A DNA stretch of 38,269 nucleotides from Triparma columacea (lineage: Eukaryota > Sar > Bolidophyceae > Parmales > Triparmaceae). The position numbers and the translations under genes were made by a program. Below are positions 20,831 through 32,904 of the stretch, piece after piece (within the stretch, counting starts at the first letter, position 1; each line of letters begins with the position of its first letter). Where the stretch lies: NCBI GenBank assembly GCA_030267965.1, contig BRYA01000441.1, forward strand, positions 1 to 38,269, in the 5' to 3' direction. The notes under the pieces were generated by a model. That model did no database searches and had not been told where the DNA came from. It worked only from the letters and a program-made list of their open reading frames with translations.

Positions 20831-22021
20831 ATGCCCAAATCAGCAGTATACTCTGGCATAGAGAGCTTCATGTCCGATCGTGAACTCACAGAGGTGACTT
20901 TTGCAAAGGGAGTGACAACGATTGGCGTACGCGCCTTCTTCGGATGCTCCTACCTCACGGCCATCACCATCCCTGATGGAGTGACCTCGATTCGCGATGG
21001 CGCCTTCTACGTATGCTCCTCCCTCACGGCCATCACCATCCCGGACTCAGTGACGATGATTGGCAATGACGCCTTCAGGGGATGCTCCTCCCTCATGGCC
21101 ATCACAATCCCGGACGGAGTGACAACGATTGGTGAACGCGCCTTCTATGGATGCTCCTCCCTCACAGCCATCATCATCCCGGACGGAGTGACGACGATAA
21201 GCTATAGCGCCTTCTGCGGATGCTCCTCTCTCGCAGCCATCACAATCCCGGACGGAGTGACAACGATTGGCGAATACACCTTCTACAAATGCTCCTCCCT
21301 CGCAGCCATCATAATCCCGGACGGAGTGACAGAGATTGGCGAACGCGCCTTCGAAGACTGCTCCTCCCTCATGGCCATCACAATCCCGGATGGAGTGACG
21401 ATGATTGGCAATAGCGCCTTCAACGGATGCTCCTCCCTCGCAGCCATCACCATCCCGGACGGAGTGACGACTATTTGCCAATTCGCCTTCTACGGATGCT
21501 CCTCCCTCGCAGCCATCACCATCCCGGACGGAGTGACGACTATTTGCCAATTCGCCTTCATCAGATGCTCCTCCCTCGCAGCCATCACAATCCCGGACTC
21601 AGTGACGATGATTGGCGGGCGCGCCTTCTATACATGCTCTTCCCTCACGGCCATCACCATCCCGGACTCAGTGACTACGATTGGTCAAGGCGCCTTCTAT
21701 GGATGCATCGCCCTGACTAGACTCAGTTTATCTCCTGCCGTCTCTATCGGTCGAAACTGCTTCTCAAACTGCACTGCCCTAATCTCTGCCGCTGCCGATC
21801 AAAACATGCCGACTGTCGAGGACCTCCTCCATTCTAGGTGGCACCGCATACTTGAACGCGTCACCGTTCTGTCCTGCCTCAAGGCACCCTGGAATGACGA
21901 CTTGGAGAACCAGCTTTTGAACTCGCACCTCGACGGAGATGAAGTGGTCGCGCTTCAGGGAACTGCTGCACGCAAGAGGCTCCCGAAGGATATGTGGAGA
22001 GTTATTCTGGAATTTCTGTAA
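20831..22021 (+). CDS. Treponema-type (BspA-like) leucine-rich repeat protein 2
   Basis: Intronless paralogue of 19117-20391, 396 aa, starting at the conserved ATG (MPKSAVYSGIESF). An open extension upstream has only a GTG and is not used. It has twelve 23-residue LRR_5/TpLRR units, then the same cap (LSLSPAVSIGRNCFSNC) and C-terminal region ending MWRVILEFL. The number and order of units differ from paralogue 1, showing expansion and contraction by unequal exchange. Units at 21440-21508 and 21509-21577 are nearly identical and share the otherwise rare ICQFAF, a very recent 69-nt duplication. The C-terminal half has a shorter loop than paralogue 1 (a few residues lost near DDLENQ). Confidence 0.9.
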   Translation: MPKSAVYSGIESFMSDRELTEVTFAKGVTTIGVRAFFGCSYLTAITIPDGVTSIRDGAFYVCSSLTAITIPDSVTMIGNDAFRGCSSLMAITIPDGVTTIGERAFYGCSSLTAIIIPDGVTTISYSAFCGCSSLAAITIPDGVTTIGEYTFYKCSSLAAIIIPDGVTEIGERAFEDCSSLMAITIPDGVTMIGNSAFNGCSSLAAITIPDGVTTICQFAFYGCSSLAAITIPDGVTTICQFAFIRCSSLAAITIPDSVTMIGGRAFYTCSSLTAITIPDSVTTIGQGAFYGCIALTRLSLSPAVSIGRNCFSNCTALISAAADQNMPTVEDLLHSRWHRILERVTVLSCLKAPWNDDLENQLLNSHLDGDEVVALQGTAARKRLPKDMWRVILEFL

Positions 22022-22415
22022 CTCTAAATTCACTGTCTGTTGAACGATCATGCAAGAGGATTTCGGCGGAAAACATAAATTCACGTCACGTTAAAGGTAT
22101 TTTTGCAGCAGAATTTGAAAGTGTTCTTCGACTCAGGAATGTGCTGAGGTGCTCAAAAATAGGGGATTTTACCCTGTGCTCTAATTTGACAATATGAGTC
22201 ACACGCAGGGGAAAAAGGTACGTTAAAGGATCGAATCGTTGTCAAGTCTAATTTCCTCCATTTCAAATATGATAAGCTAGCAAAATGAGTTGAAAATGCT
22301 CATTGACTTACGGGTCCAATTAAGTCTCGAAGGCCTCATTTGCCTTATTTACAAATCTAACCCCAATAAACATAACTTTACCCAATCTATCCATACGACT
22401 CAAACAACGCAGCTG
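22022..22415. other. Intergenic, no gene seen
   Basis: AT-rich region before the PHD gene. An ATG at 22296 is in frame with the chosen start (22416) and would add 40 residues. The shorter start is preferred because the extra residues look like untranslated AT-rich sequence. Confidence 0.5.
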
Positions 22416-24409
22416 ATGAAATCACGTGCATCAGGGACCAATTTGAATAATACACCTCCGACCAAGGTATCGTCAAAACAGTCCACTCATACCAACCATT
22501 TGACACACATCCCCCGCCACCACCCTACTGGAGCCAGCAAGAAGGTGAGAAGTGTGTGCTGGAGAATTATCGTGCTCTAGCGCCACTTCATCAGACACTT
22601 CATCAGCTGCTACATCAAGGGCTTTCATCTACCACAGGAGATCAAATCGTCAGACTGCCCTTATGCTCACCTTACTTTTCCACCTTCCCTTCACAACCCG
22701 CCCCCACACCCTCTGTGCCCCTCCCCAGGTCCCAAACACATTGAACCCTTGGCGCAAGTGCGACCTCTGCTTCAATGTCGTAAAGGAGGACACCACCGGC
22801 ACGGCTAAGCTAGCCATGAAGACCTTGCAGTGCCGCTCCTGTATGCTCGTAGTCCACGACGGGTGCTATGAGACCACCCCTCTCCAGCACACCTTCAAGG
22901 ACGTATCCGACTCTACCCCCGTGAACCCCCTCTACAGCTTCCAGGATGACGTCAAGGGGGGTCTCTACAAGACATTCCTCTGCCACCCCTGCAACGACGG
23001 CCTGACGCCCTTCAGCCTGAAGTGCAAGCTCTGCCCCTACCACACCGATGACCTGGGCACCCCCTCCAACGACCCAGACGGCAGGAGGAGGGCGAACGCC
23101 TTCCACAAGCTCAAGGCCTACCACGGCGACGACGACGAGCGGGACGAGGGTTGGTACTGCCACACTATCTGCGCGATCGGGACGGAGAACTCGTGGGTGT
23201 GGGGGGCAGACGAGAAGGGCAACTACGAGGATGATAACCCCACGCACCACTACCAGCTGGAGTGCAGGGACCCGAAGGACTTCAAGGACGACGAGGGCCT
23301 TGCCATCACCAGCACACACATGACTGAGCACAAGAACCTCATTTGCTCGTTCTGCAAGAAGGACATATCCAAGTTGTCCAAGGAGAGGAAGAAAAAGTCC
23401 TCCCTCATGTGCGTCCAGTGCACCGCCGGGGAGGCCGAGGAGTTCTACCAGCTCGGCCGGCGGCACTCCGCCCGGTGCAAGTCGGGGCAAGGGTGCATGA
23501 AGGCCTTCCACGTGGGATGCGCAAGGTACGCCAACCTCAAGCTACAGGGGGCCAAGATCGGCAACAAAACCAAGTTCCACTCGGTCAACAACGTATTCTT
23601 CTACCCGGGGATTGGGAGGGATGGGGAAAGGGAGGTCAGGTACAGCAACTACTGCAGGCAGCACGCGAAGGAGATCAAGAAGAACCTGGTGGAGGGGAAA
23701 GTCGTGAAAGGACCGGGTACGAAGTACCCTTTTGACTGCCTGAGCCCTGAACCTTATAGTGATAGTGAAGAAGATGATGAGGATGAGAACGATGAAGGGG
23801 AGGGGGGAGAAGATGAGGAGGAGGAGGTGGTGGTGGAGGTGGAGGAGGAGGAGGAGGAGGAGGAAGCACAGTTCGTAGAGGAAGACAAGAATAGGGAGAA
23901 GGGGGTCGGAAGAGAAGGGGAAATTGCGGAGGAGGAAGAAAAGGGAAGACCACAGGCGTGGGAGGAAGTGGAATGTGTGGTGGATGAGGGAGAGGATGAG
24001 GATGAGGATGAGGATGAGGAACAAGAACAGGAAGAAACGGAATTCAAAGAGCTGGAGGAGGAGGAGAAGGAAGAAGAAGAAGATGAAGTAGAAGAAGAAG
24101 AAGAAGAAGAAGAGGCGGAATTCGAGGAGGAGGATGAGGGGTCGGAGGAGGAATTTTTGTCCGGGGTTGAGTTGATTTCAGACTTAAATCCTTACACCGA
24201 TCCGTTCTCTAATGAGGTCGACGAAATCCACATGTTTGGGGGGAGCGATACCAGCACGATGAACGGGAAGAGGGATAATGAAGAGGGGGAGATAGGGGGG
24301 GGGGAGAAAAGACAAAGGAAGGACATGGAAGAAGGAGGAGGGGAGAAAAGACAAAGGACGGATATGGAAGTTGATCACAAGGTCAAAGGGGGGGGGGGGG
24401 GGGGGGGGG
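22416..24409 (+). CDS. PHD / zinc-knuckle / extended-PHD chromatin protein (cut by assembly gap)
   Basis: Exon 1 22416-22544 (basic, Ser/Thr/His-rich), intron 22545-22728, exon 2 from 22729 into the gap; phase 0. A first PHD finger begins at about residue 54 (KCDLC ... CRSC ... HDGC ... CHPC). A second Cys cluster follows (KCKLC ... WYCHTIC), then an extended PHD with ICSFCKK, CVQC, CMKAFHVGCAR and YCRQH. This order resembles the PZP module of JADE, BRPF and AF10 proteins, which read histone H3 tails. After it lies a very long Glu/Asp tail made of GAG/GAA/GAT triplet runs (about 23760-24150) and a GEKRQR repeat (24302-24360). The reading frame enters a G run and the N gap at 24410, so the C-terminus is unknown and the final Gly run may be an assembly artefact. 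Confidence 0.8.
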
Positions 24410-24521
24410 NNNNNNNNNNNNNNNNNNNNNNNNNNNNNNNNNNNNNNNNNNNNNNNNNNNNNNNNNNNNNNNNNNNNNNNNNNNNNNNNNNNNNNNNNNN
24501 NCCCCCCCCCCCCCCCCCCCC
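24388..24521. other. Assembly gap flanked by a G tract and a C tract
   Basis: 22 G (24388-24409), 92 N (24410-24501), 20 C (24502-24521). The two tracts are complementary and face each other, as expected for a hairpin-forming or hard-to-sequence region, or for two reads that failed in homopolymers. Open frames crossing it are not meaningful. The Mfd stop codon (24522-24524) lies directly at its right edge. Confidence 0.95.
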
Positions 24522-27500
24522 TCAAGGTTTCTGCTCTTCGTAGTATCCGGCTCTATTCTTCTTGATGGTCCCTTTCCCTTCCCCGGTAATATTTTTCTCC
24601 CAAGCCTCCCTTTTCTCCCTCTTCTCCACCTTCTCCATCGTCCTAACATCGTCTTCCTTAGTCCTTTCCTTAACAAGTTTCGCTAGCGGGAGTAGAAGCT
24701 TCAATAGACCCGAAGCCCTCTCCCCTTCCTTGAGGTCCCCTATGCCCTCTATCCTTAGACCTGGTATAGCGTCGTCGTCGTTCATGGCCAAGTACTTCCT
24801 CATCCCACCGCTATCCCCGTCCTGCTCATCCTCCTCGATTCCATCCTCCCATTCATCCTCCTGATTATCCCCCCCCCTCTCCTCCTGTTTCTCATTGTTC
24901 TCCCCCTCAAGTACAGCCTCCGCTTTATCCTCCCTCCTCTCAACTTCCCTCATCCTATCCGGGAAGTGTACTTTAATTTTTTTCTTAATCCCGGTTTTAG
25001 CTCTACCCCCGTGTCTCGCCATGTCCTCCTCGATCATTTTCCAGTGCCTCGGTCTCATCCCGGGGGCGCGGAGGACGGCTGTACCTGAGGAGTTCAAACG
25101 AACCTTGTCGATACCTAGGACACGAGTGCAGGCGTGGAGGTGAAGGTTCTTAAGGGGTCTCTTTATCTCGGGAGGTAGTTCTCCGTACTGCGGCCACGAA
25201 GCGAGGATAGCCGGAGAGGTTCGTGTTAGGGAAAGTGGGGGTGAACAGTGAGTTTTAGCGGGAGCGAGTTTGTCCTTTTCTACGTTCCGCACCCCCCCCT
25301 CTCAGACCCTCCAATTCCTCACCTTCTCTTTCCACTCGCTCGTGAGTCTTACAAGCTCGTCAGTGTCCTCCGCAAGTCTCGCCTCTCCCACCATCCTCGA
25401 GTTCTCATCCTCGTCTTCAATGTACGATTTCGGTATAACGAACGCGTTGTTTCCCATGATGCTTCCCTCCCCGTTTCCTAGGTCAAGGTCAGTGTTTACG
25501 GCAAAGGGTAGCCTGAGACCTCCGAGCTTCTTAATGGCCTTCCTCAACATTCTCATGTACAGGTCGAACCCGACTTTCCCCGCCATTCCGCTCTGCTCAA
25601 CCCCGAACAAGCTTCCAGCACCCCTAATCTCCAGGTCCCTACTCGCCACATCAAATCCCGACCCAAGTTCCTGGAGGTCTTCCATGGCCTTAAGTCTAAG
25701 CATGGCCGCCTGGCTGACCCCCCCGTTCGCTTGGTTGTCGTACATTAGTATAGCGTACGCCTGAACATTGCTCCTCCCCACTCTCCCCCTAAGTTGGTAC
25801 AACGTGCTCATCCCGAATACGTCCGCCTTCATTACAATCATTGTGTTCACGCTCGGTATATCGATACCGTTCTCGATAACAGTCGTTGCCAAAAGAACGT
25901 CAGCACCACCCTGAGCGAACATACCGACGTTCTCTTCAGCCTGTCCCCTCCCCATCCTCCCGTGGGCTATGCAAACTCGAATCCCGGGGACCTGGGATTC
26001 AAGCATTTCGAGGGCGTCGTTTATCATGCAGATGCGTGGTACGACGACGAACGCCTGGCCGCCCCTGTTGAGCTCGTTTTTAACTGCGGTTCCGATGGCG
26101 TCGTAGTCCATCTTGCAGACAGTAGTTTTAACTGGGACGCGTCCTTTCGGTGGTGTTCTTATCGTCGTTGTATCCCTAACTCCCGAGAGTGACATTTGGA
26201 GGGTCCTAGGTATCGGAGTTGCCGAGAGTGTAAGAACGTCAACGCCCGACGATATAACCTTGAGTCGTTCCTTTTGCTTGACACCGAACCTCTGCTCCTC
26301 GTCGATCACAACTAGTCCCAAGTTCCTGAATTCCACTCCCTTAGATAATATCGCATGAGTCCCCACAACAAGTCCGACACTCCCATCCTTCAATGCTTGT
26401 TTAATCTCCTCCCCTTTCTTCCCCCCGTTCCCCCTCAGTAGTGCAATGTTAATCCCCTGTCCTTCAAATCTCCCTAGCGCGTTCTTATAATGCTGGCTCG
26501 CCAGCACGCTCGTAGGCGCGAGTAGTACAGCCTGCCTCTTGTTAAGACAGCTCCTAAAAAGCGCCCTCATCGCAACCTCGGTTTTCCCGAACCCTACATC
26601 CCCCGCAACCAGTCTGTCCATTGGTTTCGCCCTCCAAACCATGTCCTCCTTAACCTGTTCGATGGCCTTCAGCTGGTCGGTAGTTTCGTTCCATTTAAAG
26701 TTCCTTTCAAATCCCTCCATCCCGTTTTCCAGGTCTAATCTATACGGCATTCTTCTCGTCTTCTCTCTCCTAACATACGCCGCCAGTACATCCACCGCAA
26801 TGCCCTCCGTTATACCCTCGACTTTATCACGCTGCCTTGACCATTGTCCACCGCGCATTTTCGATAACTTTGGCTTCACGATCGCGTCACCACCGCGGTA
26901 CCTACTTAACCTGAAACTCCTCTCAACGGGAACGTGGAGTATACCGTCGCCGTACTCAACCTCCATCACATCCTGCGTTTCGTTTACAGGGTAAATACGA
27001 ACTTCCTCGTTGTTGTTTATCTGTCTCTGTCTTTCCATCGCGCGTCTTGATTTCTCAGCCCTACTAAGTACAGCTGGTTTCCTAAGGCATCTAAGGAATT
27101 TACCTATCCCGTACTTCTGGTGTACCACGTAATCACCTATCAAGAGCTGGACGCTCCAACCTCCTGCGGTACCTACGGTTGGGGTGAGGTGGATTGTACC
27201 GTCTGACTGGACGAGGATGTCCGAGGGGGAGGAGGTGGGAGACGGAGTGGAGGGGGATGGAGGAGGGGTTGTGTTTATTCCATTGCTTGTAAGGTGGAGA
27301 GTGGAGGAGGGGTCGGTGGACGAAGAGGTGTCTGAGAGGGGGTTGGGGACGGGGAACTGCAGATTGCGAAGGGCGAAAGTGTATTGTGTTAGGACTGTGT
27401 AATGCGTCGCTGTTATCATCCTTGTCATAGTTCTTGTTTTTGTTGTTGTTTGTTCCTCAGTATGGTCGTTTGGCAGCCATTTTGAACTTGCTGGCGTTTA

Positions 27501-28272
27501 ATCATTGCGCGTGTCTCCGAAATGCACGTCGCATATCATAACCTTTCAACGTATTGTGTGGTATTTACATCATCGGAACATCCACAACAAAACAAGACCT
27601 CTCCATCTCCTTTCCCTCGTCTCATCTTACCTGGTTGGGGACGGGATCGGGACTTTTGTTCTCGTATGTGGCGTGGAGGGGGGAGCTAGGTGTATCAGCC
27701 TTTGTAAGTGTAGTCGTTCTTCTTCTTGTTGTTGTTCTAGTAGTTGTTCTAGTAGTTGTTATGGTACTTGAGGTACTGGAGGTGGAGTGAGGGTGGGAGA
27801 GGGTGGGAGAGGGTGGGGAGGTTAGCATTTAAGGGAGGGGCGGGAAGGATGGAAGTGTTGGAGGGTATGTTAGGGTGCGTGTTGTCATGTGTTTGTTCCT
27901 CAGTATGGTCGTTTGGCAGCCATTTTGCTCTTACTGGCGTTTAATCATTGCGCGTGTCTCCGAAATGCACGTCGCATATCATAAAGATGTTTATGTTTTG
28001 GTATATTTACATCAGCGGAACAAACAACATTCAACGTCTCAAACAATTTCGTGAACCTCTCCTTCTTTCCTTCCTTACCTGCATCGTCGAACAGTGGCAG
28101 TTGTTGTAAAGCCTTCCACTTTAGTTCCCAACACAATCGATGTGATGTTTATTGTGATGAATAGAGAAATGAATAGGGAAATGAATAGTGCCCCTATGGT
28201 GTATGGTGTGGTGTATGGTGTCCTGTATGGTGTCCTCATTGGTGTCCTGATTGGTGTCCTAAATAGCTTCAT
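24522..28272 (-). CDS. mfd: Plastid-type Mfd (transcription-repair coupling factor)
   Basis: Four exons: 28079-28272, 27631-27775, 25323-27356, 24522-25187; phases 2, 0, 0; 1012 aa. Mfd is an ATPase that moves stalled RNA polymerase off DNA. Residues 1-64 hold RTP[IMY] repeats, a hydrophobic core at 26-48 (GALFISLFISLFI) and a possible cleavage before Phe55 (VEG|F). Exon 2 is Ser/Thr/Arg-rich. Together they resemble the signal-plus-transit leader of secondary plastids. The CarD-like polymerase-binding domain starts at about 187 (GDYVVHQKYGIGKF). Helicase motifs: Walker A GDVGFGKT (~365), DEEQ (~465), SATPIPRT, and LRGRVGRS (~635). The translocation motif is SRDLEIRGAG. The C-terminal YGELPPEIKR module is split by the last intron. 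The UvrB-like N-terminal half of bacterial Mfd is absent, as in plant plastid homologues. A long acidic/basic C-terminal extension is unusual. Confidence 0.88.
27455..27539 (-). ncRNA. 85-nt conserved intronic element, copy Y (Mfd intron 2)
   Basis: Lies in intron 27357-27630, 91 nt from the donor. It differs from copy Z at 3 of 85 positions and from copy X at 6. Possible fold: a stem GCG(A)CGUG / CACGCGC with an 11-nt loop, then GCCA / UGGC with a 12-nt loop. It starts AUGAUAU and ends CUGAGG, loosely like C/D boxes. Whether it makes an RNA is inference. Confidence 0.5.
27898..27982 (-). ncRNA. 85-nt conserved intronic element, copy Z (Mfd intron 1)
   Basis: Lies in intron 27776-28078, 96 nt from the donor, in the sense orientation of the gene. 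The first 49 nt are identical in all copies. Similarity to copy Y's intron also extends toward the donor (e.g. TGATGTAAATA), so these two introns may be duplicates. Confidence 0.5.
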
Positions 28273-29042
28273 AATCCAATATTTACGGACTATAATTGTA
28301 TCGTAATTGTATCGTAGCTAAATTATGAATAAGTTATCGTGGAGGATAGTGTGTATGGTGAATATACGTGTGAAATGAGTGATATAAATGCAATGACCTC
28401 GGGTGCAGATTGTGTGGAAGAGAATTTAAGCACAAGTTAGGCCTAATTTGGGGACTTTGACGTTATTTTTGGAGTTTAATATGTCGTATGTATGTCGTGT
28501 ATGAATATTTAATGTGTAGTTATAGGTGAATATTGAAATACACAGCTATAAATGTTGCCTTGAAAAGTTGCCTTGAAAGTGGCCGAAATCTGATGGGTGC
28601 GATTTGGAAAAACAGCAGGATTAAATGGTCTTTGAGTTGTTGGCAAACAACGACGTTGCTTACGAGTGATGTTTTGCTGGGGTCACAGACTCCGTCTATT
28701 GCGCCGGAATCTTGCAAAATCTAATATTAATGACGCTGTTTTGAAGGAGAAACAGGACTTTATTCATGAATCCTTCCCGTGCGGCATGTGACCAGCCTCA
28801 ACTGCAGATTCTGCCACCGTCGTTTACTCTTGTTTGACAATTTAGGAGGATTATAAACACAATAAGCTTATTTTAACTGCTTTACATCAATTACAACAGT
28901 CAACCTCCTCATATAACACTCCGCTACCTCCGCTGAGCTTCATATCGCACCAAAATAGCTGGCCTTTCGGGTTTCCTTAAAAGAGATACTTCTGCCATTT
29001 TCAGACACTAGAGAGAACTAGGGGACAATTAGAGGATAGGAG
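28273..29042. promoter_or_regulatory. Divergent intergenic region, Mfd / zinc-finger gene
   Basis: About 770 nt, AT-rich, between two head-to-head genes. No convincing coding region, RNA gene or repeat seen. Presumed to hold both promoters. Confidence 0.5.
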
Positions 29043-30650
29043 ATGACAAAGGGAGGGACCGGAAAGGCCAAAGGGAAGAAAGGGAAGCTGTGAGTAGGGA
29101 GGAGGGTAGACAAGTGGAGCGAAAGTTGGAGAGGAGGGCCGATGAAGAGATAACCCACAAATACTATGTTCATATGATATGCGACGTGCATTTCGGAGAC
29201 ACGCGCAATGATTAAACGCCAGCAACAATAAAATGGCTGCCAAACAACCATCCTGAGGCCTTCTCTGAAGCCGCAACCACCCCCATCCCGTGCACCCCCA
29301 TCTTGCTAACACACACCTGCTCTACCCACTATAAACATCGTTGTCGTCCACGCAGCAAAGCCCCCCACTCCAGCGCTTTCTCCATATCCGCCCCCAGCAC
29401 AGCCCCTTCCCCCATCTCTCCCCCCACGCCCCCCCAAACACCCAAAAAGAATGTCCCCCTCCTTCGTTCCACCAAGTCAAAGTCAAAGCGTCGCCTCTGT
29501 TCTTACCCTTCCTGTTCAAATGCATCCGTCCAGAACCGTCTCTGCATAAAGCACGGAGCAGTCAGGAAGCGTTGCTCGGTAGTTGGTTGTAATAAGCCTA
29601 TAAAGAGGCTTGGATTATGTAGCGGACATGGACCGAAGAGGGGAAAGTGCAAGGTTGACGGATGCAAGAAGGTCGTGGTTAAGGGAGGCTACTGTACGAA
29701 GTGCGGGGAGGCGAGGGAAGGGGGGGGAAAGGAGAAGAAGGGAGATAACAGGAAAGGAGGAAAAGGTGAGAACGCAATCTCTCGCTTTCTTTGAAGTGTG
29801 GATACAAAGGCGTCGTCAAATGAAGATAGTATATCTAAACCGCTTCCTCGCCGCTTCCTGCGTCTTAGGTCTTAAGTCCCTCCCCTCCTACACCGCTCCC
29901 CCCCTCCCACCCCTCCCCCCCCCCTCTGTACACCCTTACCTCCCTCCGATATCGTACACGCCTCCACCACCACTATCACATTCGTCATCATCATCATCAT
30001 CATCCCTACCACCACTCGGACCTACAACGACACATGGACACACATGGACAGGAGGTGACGGGTTAAGGGGAGCACGTATTGGAACAACTAAGACGAATTT
30101 TGGAGCAGGGGAAAACAGAAACGGTAGCAGACACGTTACACCCCTCCCCCCTCCCTCCTCTCACCCTTACCTCCCTCCGATATCGTACACGCCTCCACCA
30201 ACACTATCACACTCATCATCATCATCATCATCGTCCCTACCACCACTCGGACCTACTACGACACATGGCAACACATGGACAGGAGGTGACGGGTTAAGGG
30301 GAACACGTATTGGAATAACACGAACGAATTTTTACGCAGAGGAGAACAGAAACGGTAGCAGACACGTTACACCTATGCCCGGGGGTGTGACCGGGAAACG
30401 TGGACCGGGACTTCCCGTTGTTATGAACGGGACTTTAGGTGGGATGGTTCAAGGGTTCGAGAGGGTAGTGGGGGTTCGGGATGGTGGTAGTAAGGTTGTT
30501 GGTACTTGGAGTGCCTTGGAGACTATGGTAACGAAGGGGGAGGAGAAAGATATGATCAACCTTCATAAGAGGGGACTTAGCTTACTTTGCGAGGAGGATA
30601 TTGTGGAAGGGATTATGGGGATGGACGTTGGGGAAACTTTTGAAGACTAA
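29043..30650 (+). CDS. Triple C-x4-C-x9-C-x2-H/C zinc-finger protein
   Basis: Three exons: 29043-29089, 29356-29765, 29869-30650; phases 2 and 1 match; 412 aa. The first exon encodes MTKGGTGKAKGKKGKL and ends at a strong donor (GTGAGT); no ATG exists in the open frame of exon 2. Fingers in order: CSYPSCSNASVQNRLCIKH, CSVVGCNKPIKRLGLCSGH and CKVDGCKKVVVKGGYCTKC. These match the short finger repeats annotated as 'WRKY19-like' in stramenopiles, presumed DNA or protein binding; no WRKY core is present. Basic stretches suggest nuclear location. Exon 3 holds a 77-residue tandem duplication rich in Pro and Ser, then a unique C-terminal part (VQGFERVVGVRDGG, EEDIVEGIMGMD). Intron 1 carries element copy X. 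Confidence 0.72.
29174..29258 (+). ncRNA. 85-nt conserved intronic element, copy X (zinc-finger gene intron 1)
   Basis: Lies in intron 29090-29355, 84 nt from the donor, again in the sense orientation though this gene is on the opposite strand to Mfd. Matches copy Y at 79 of 85 positions. Four of the six differences fall in the predicted 12-nt loop of the second hairpin. Confidence 0.5.
29917..30378 (+). repeat. 231-nt in-frame tandem duplication in exon 3 of the zinc-finger gene
   Basis: Two copies 231 nt (77 codons) apart, e.g. GATATCGTACACG at 29948 and 30179. Each encodes YLPPISYTPPP, a run of eight Ser, PPLGPTTTHG, TWTGGDGLRG and NRNGSRHVTP. The copies are highly similar and in frame, implying a recent duplication. 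The Ser run is an (ATC/TCA)n-type microsatellite. Confidence 0.9.
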
Positions 30651-31298
30651 GGTAGTGGAGAGGGGGAAGGAGGAAGGAGGGAAGATTGTGAAAGTGGAAA
30701 ACCCGGCATTGTCACGAATAAAAGGTACTAGGGATTATATACCTTTTGAGGAAAAACCTTGTTCATACCTTTCAGTTACCTCAACTCTTCCCACCTCCTC
30801 CCCCTTCGCGGCTTTTTTAAAATTCTCCTCTCCCTTTTCTTCTTCTTCTCTTTTTCTCAGTTGTTAGTAATATTTTCGGGTTGTGTTGTTTCCGGGGGTC
30901 CAACTTAATGTTCCCCTTCAGTAACTTTCCCCCTTTCTCATCATTCCACTGCTTTCCCTGAGTGGGGAAACGAAGAAAACATACGCGCCTTAAACCCCCC
31001 CCCCCCCTGCCGCCCTCGCCCGCCTTCGAGTCTCCCTCTTTTCACATTCCCACCATTGACCCCCCCGCCCGACACACCAAAACCCATACACCACCTGTCG
31101 TCTAAAGTCGCAAAGACCTCCGTAAGCAGGGTAAATAAAGGTCGATAAAGATCACCTTAACCTTCCTTTCCCCCCCCGGTCCCCCCCTTTCTCTTTTTTT
31201 TTCCCTTATATCAATTGTCAAGTAACATCATAAAACAGAACGCTTCAACGCCTAATTTCCACCCCCTAATGTACCCCCCCCCCTCTCCCTACCCTCCC
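30651..31298. other. Convergent intergenic region, no gene seen
   Basis: About 650 nt between the 3' ends of the zinc-finger and CDK genes. Pyrimidine-rich, with C runs. Contains short open frames without coding character; no RNA gene recognised. Confidence 0.5.

Positions 31299-32904
<1,606 letters not shown>

Noticed and set aside
19333..21550. Long minus-strand frames (189 and 167 codons) with regular NRRHSVRDCDG-like repeats
   Set aside because: They are shadows of the 69-nt LRR units on the plus strand; the repeat keeps the opposite frame open.
22810..23511. 233-codon minus-strand frame opposite the PHD gene
   Set aside because: Hydrophobic Val/Leu/Gly composition from antisense GC-rich codons; the plus strand has clear zinc-finger cysteines.
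24371..24565. Reading frames running through the N gap with Gly or Pro runs
   Set aside because: Translations of undetermined sequence and homopolymer edges; no meaning.
27945..28136. Separate small ORF (MCWELKWKAL...) on the minus strand
   Set aside because: It overlaps the Mfd leader exon and intron 1 in another frame; the leader frame with its hydrophobic segment splices correctly to the Mfd core.
27470..29255. Short reading frame MAAKRPY/MAAKQPS with stop repeated three times, looking like a conserved upstream ORF
   Set aside because: All three copies lie inside well-supported introns (within the 85-nt element), so they would be spliced out. Their likeness follows from the element itself.
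30601..30867. Short plus-strand ORF after the zinc-finger gene
   Set aside because: It starts inside the end of the zinc-finger CDS in another frame and has low-complexity Ser/Phe content; likely 3' flank.
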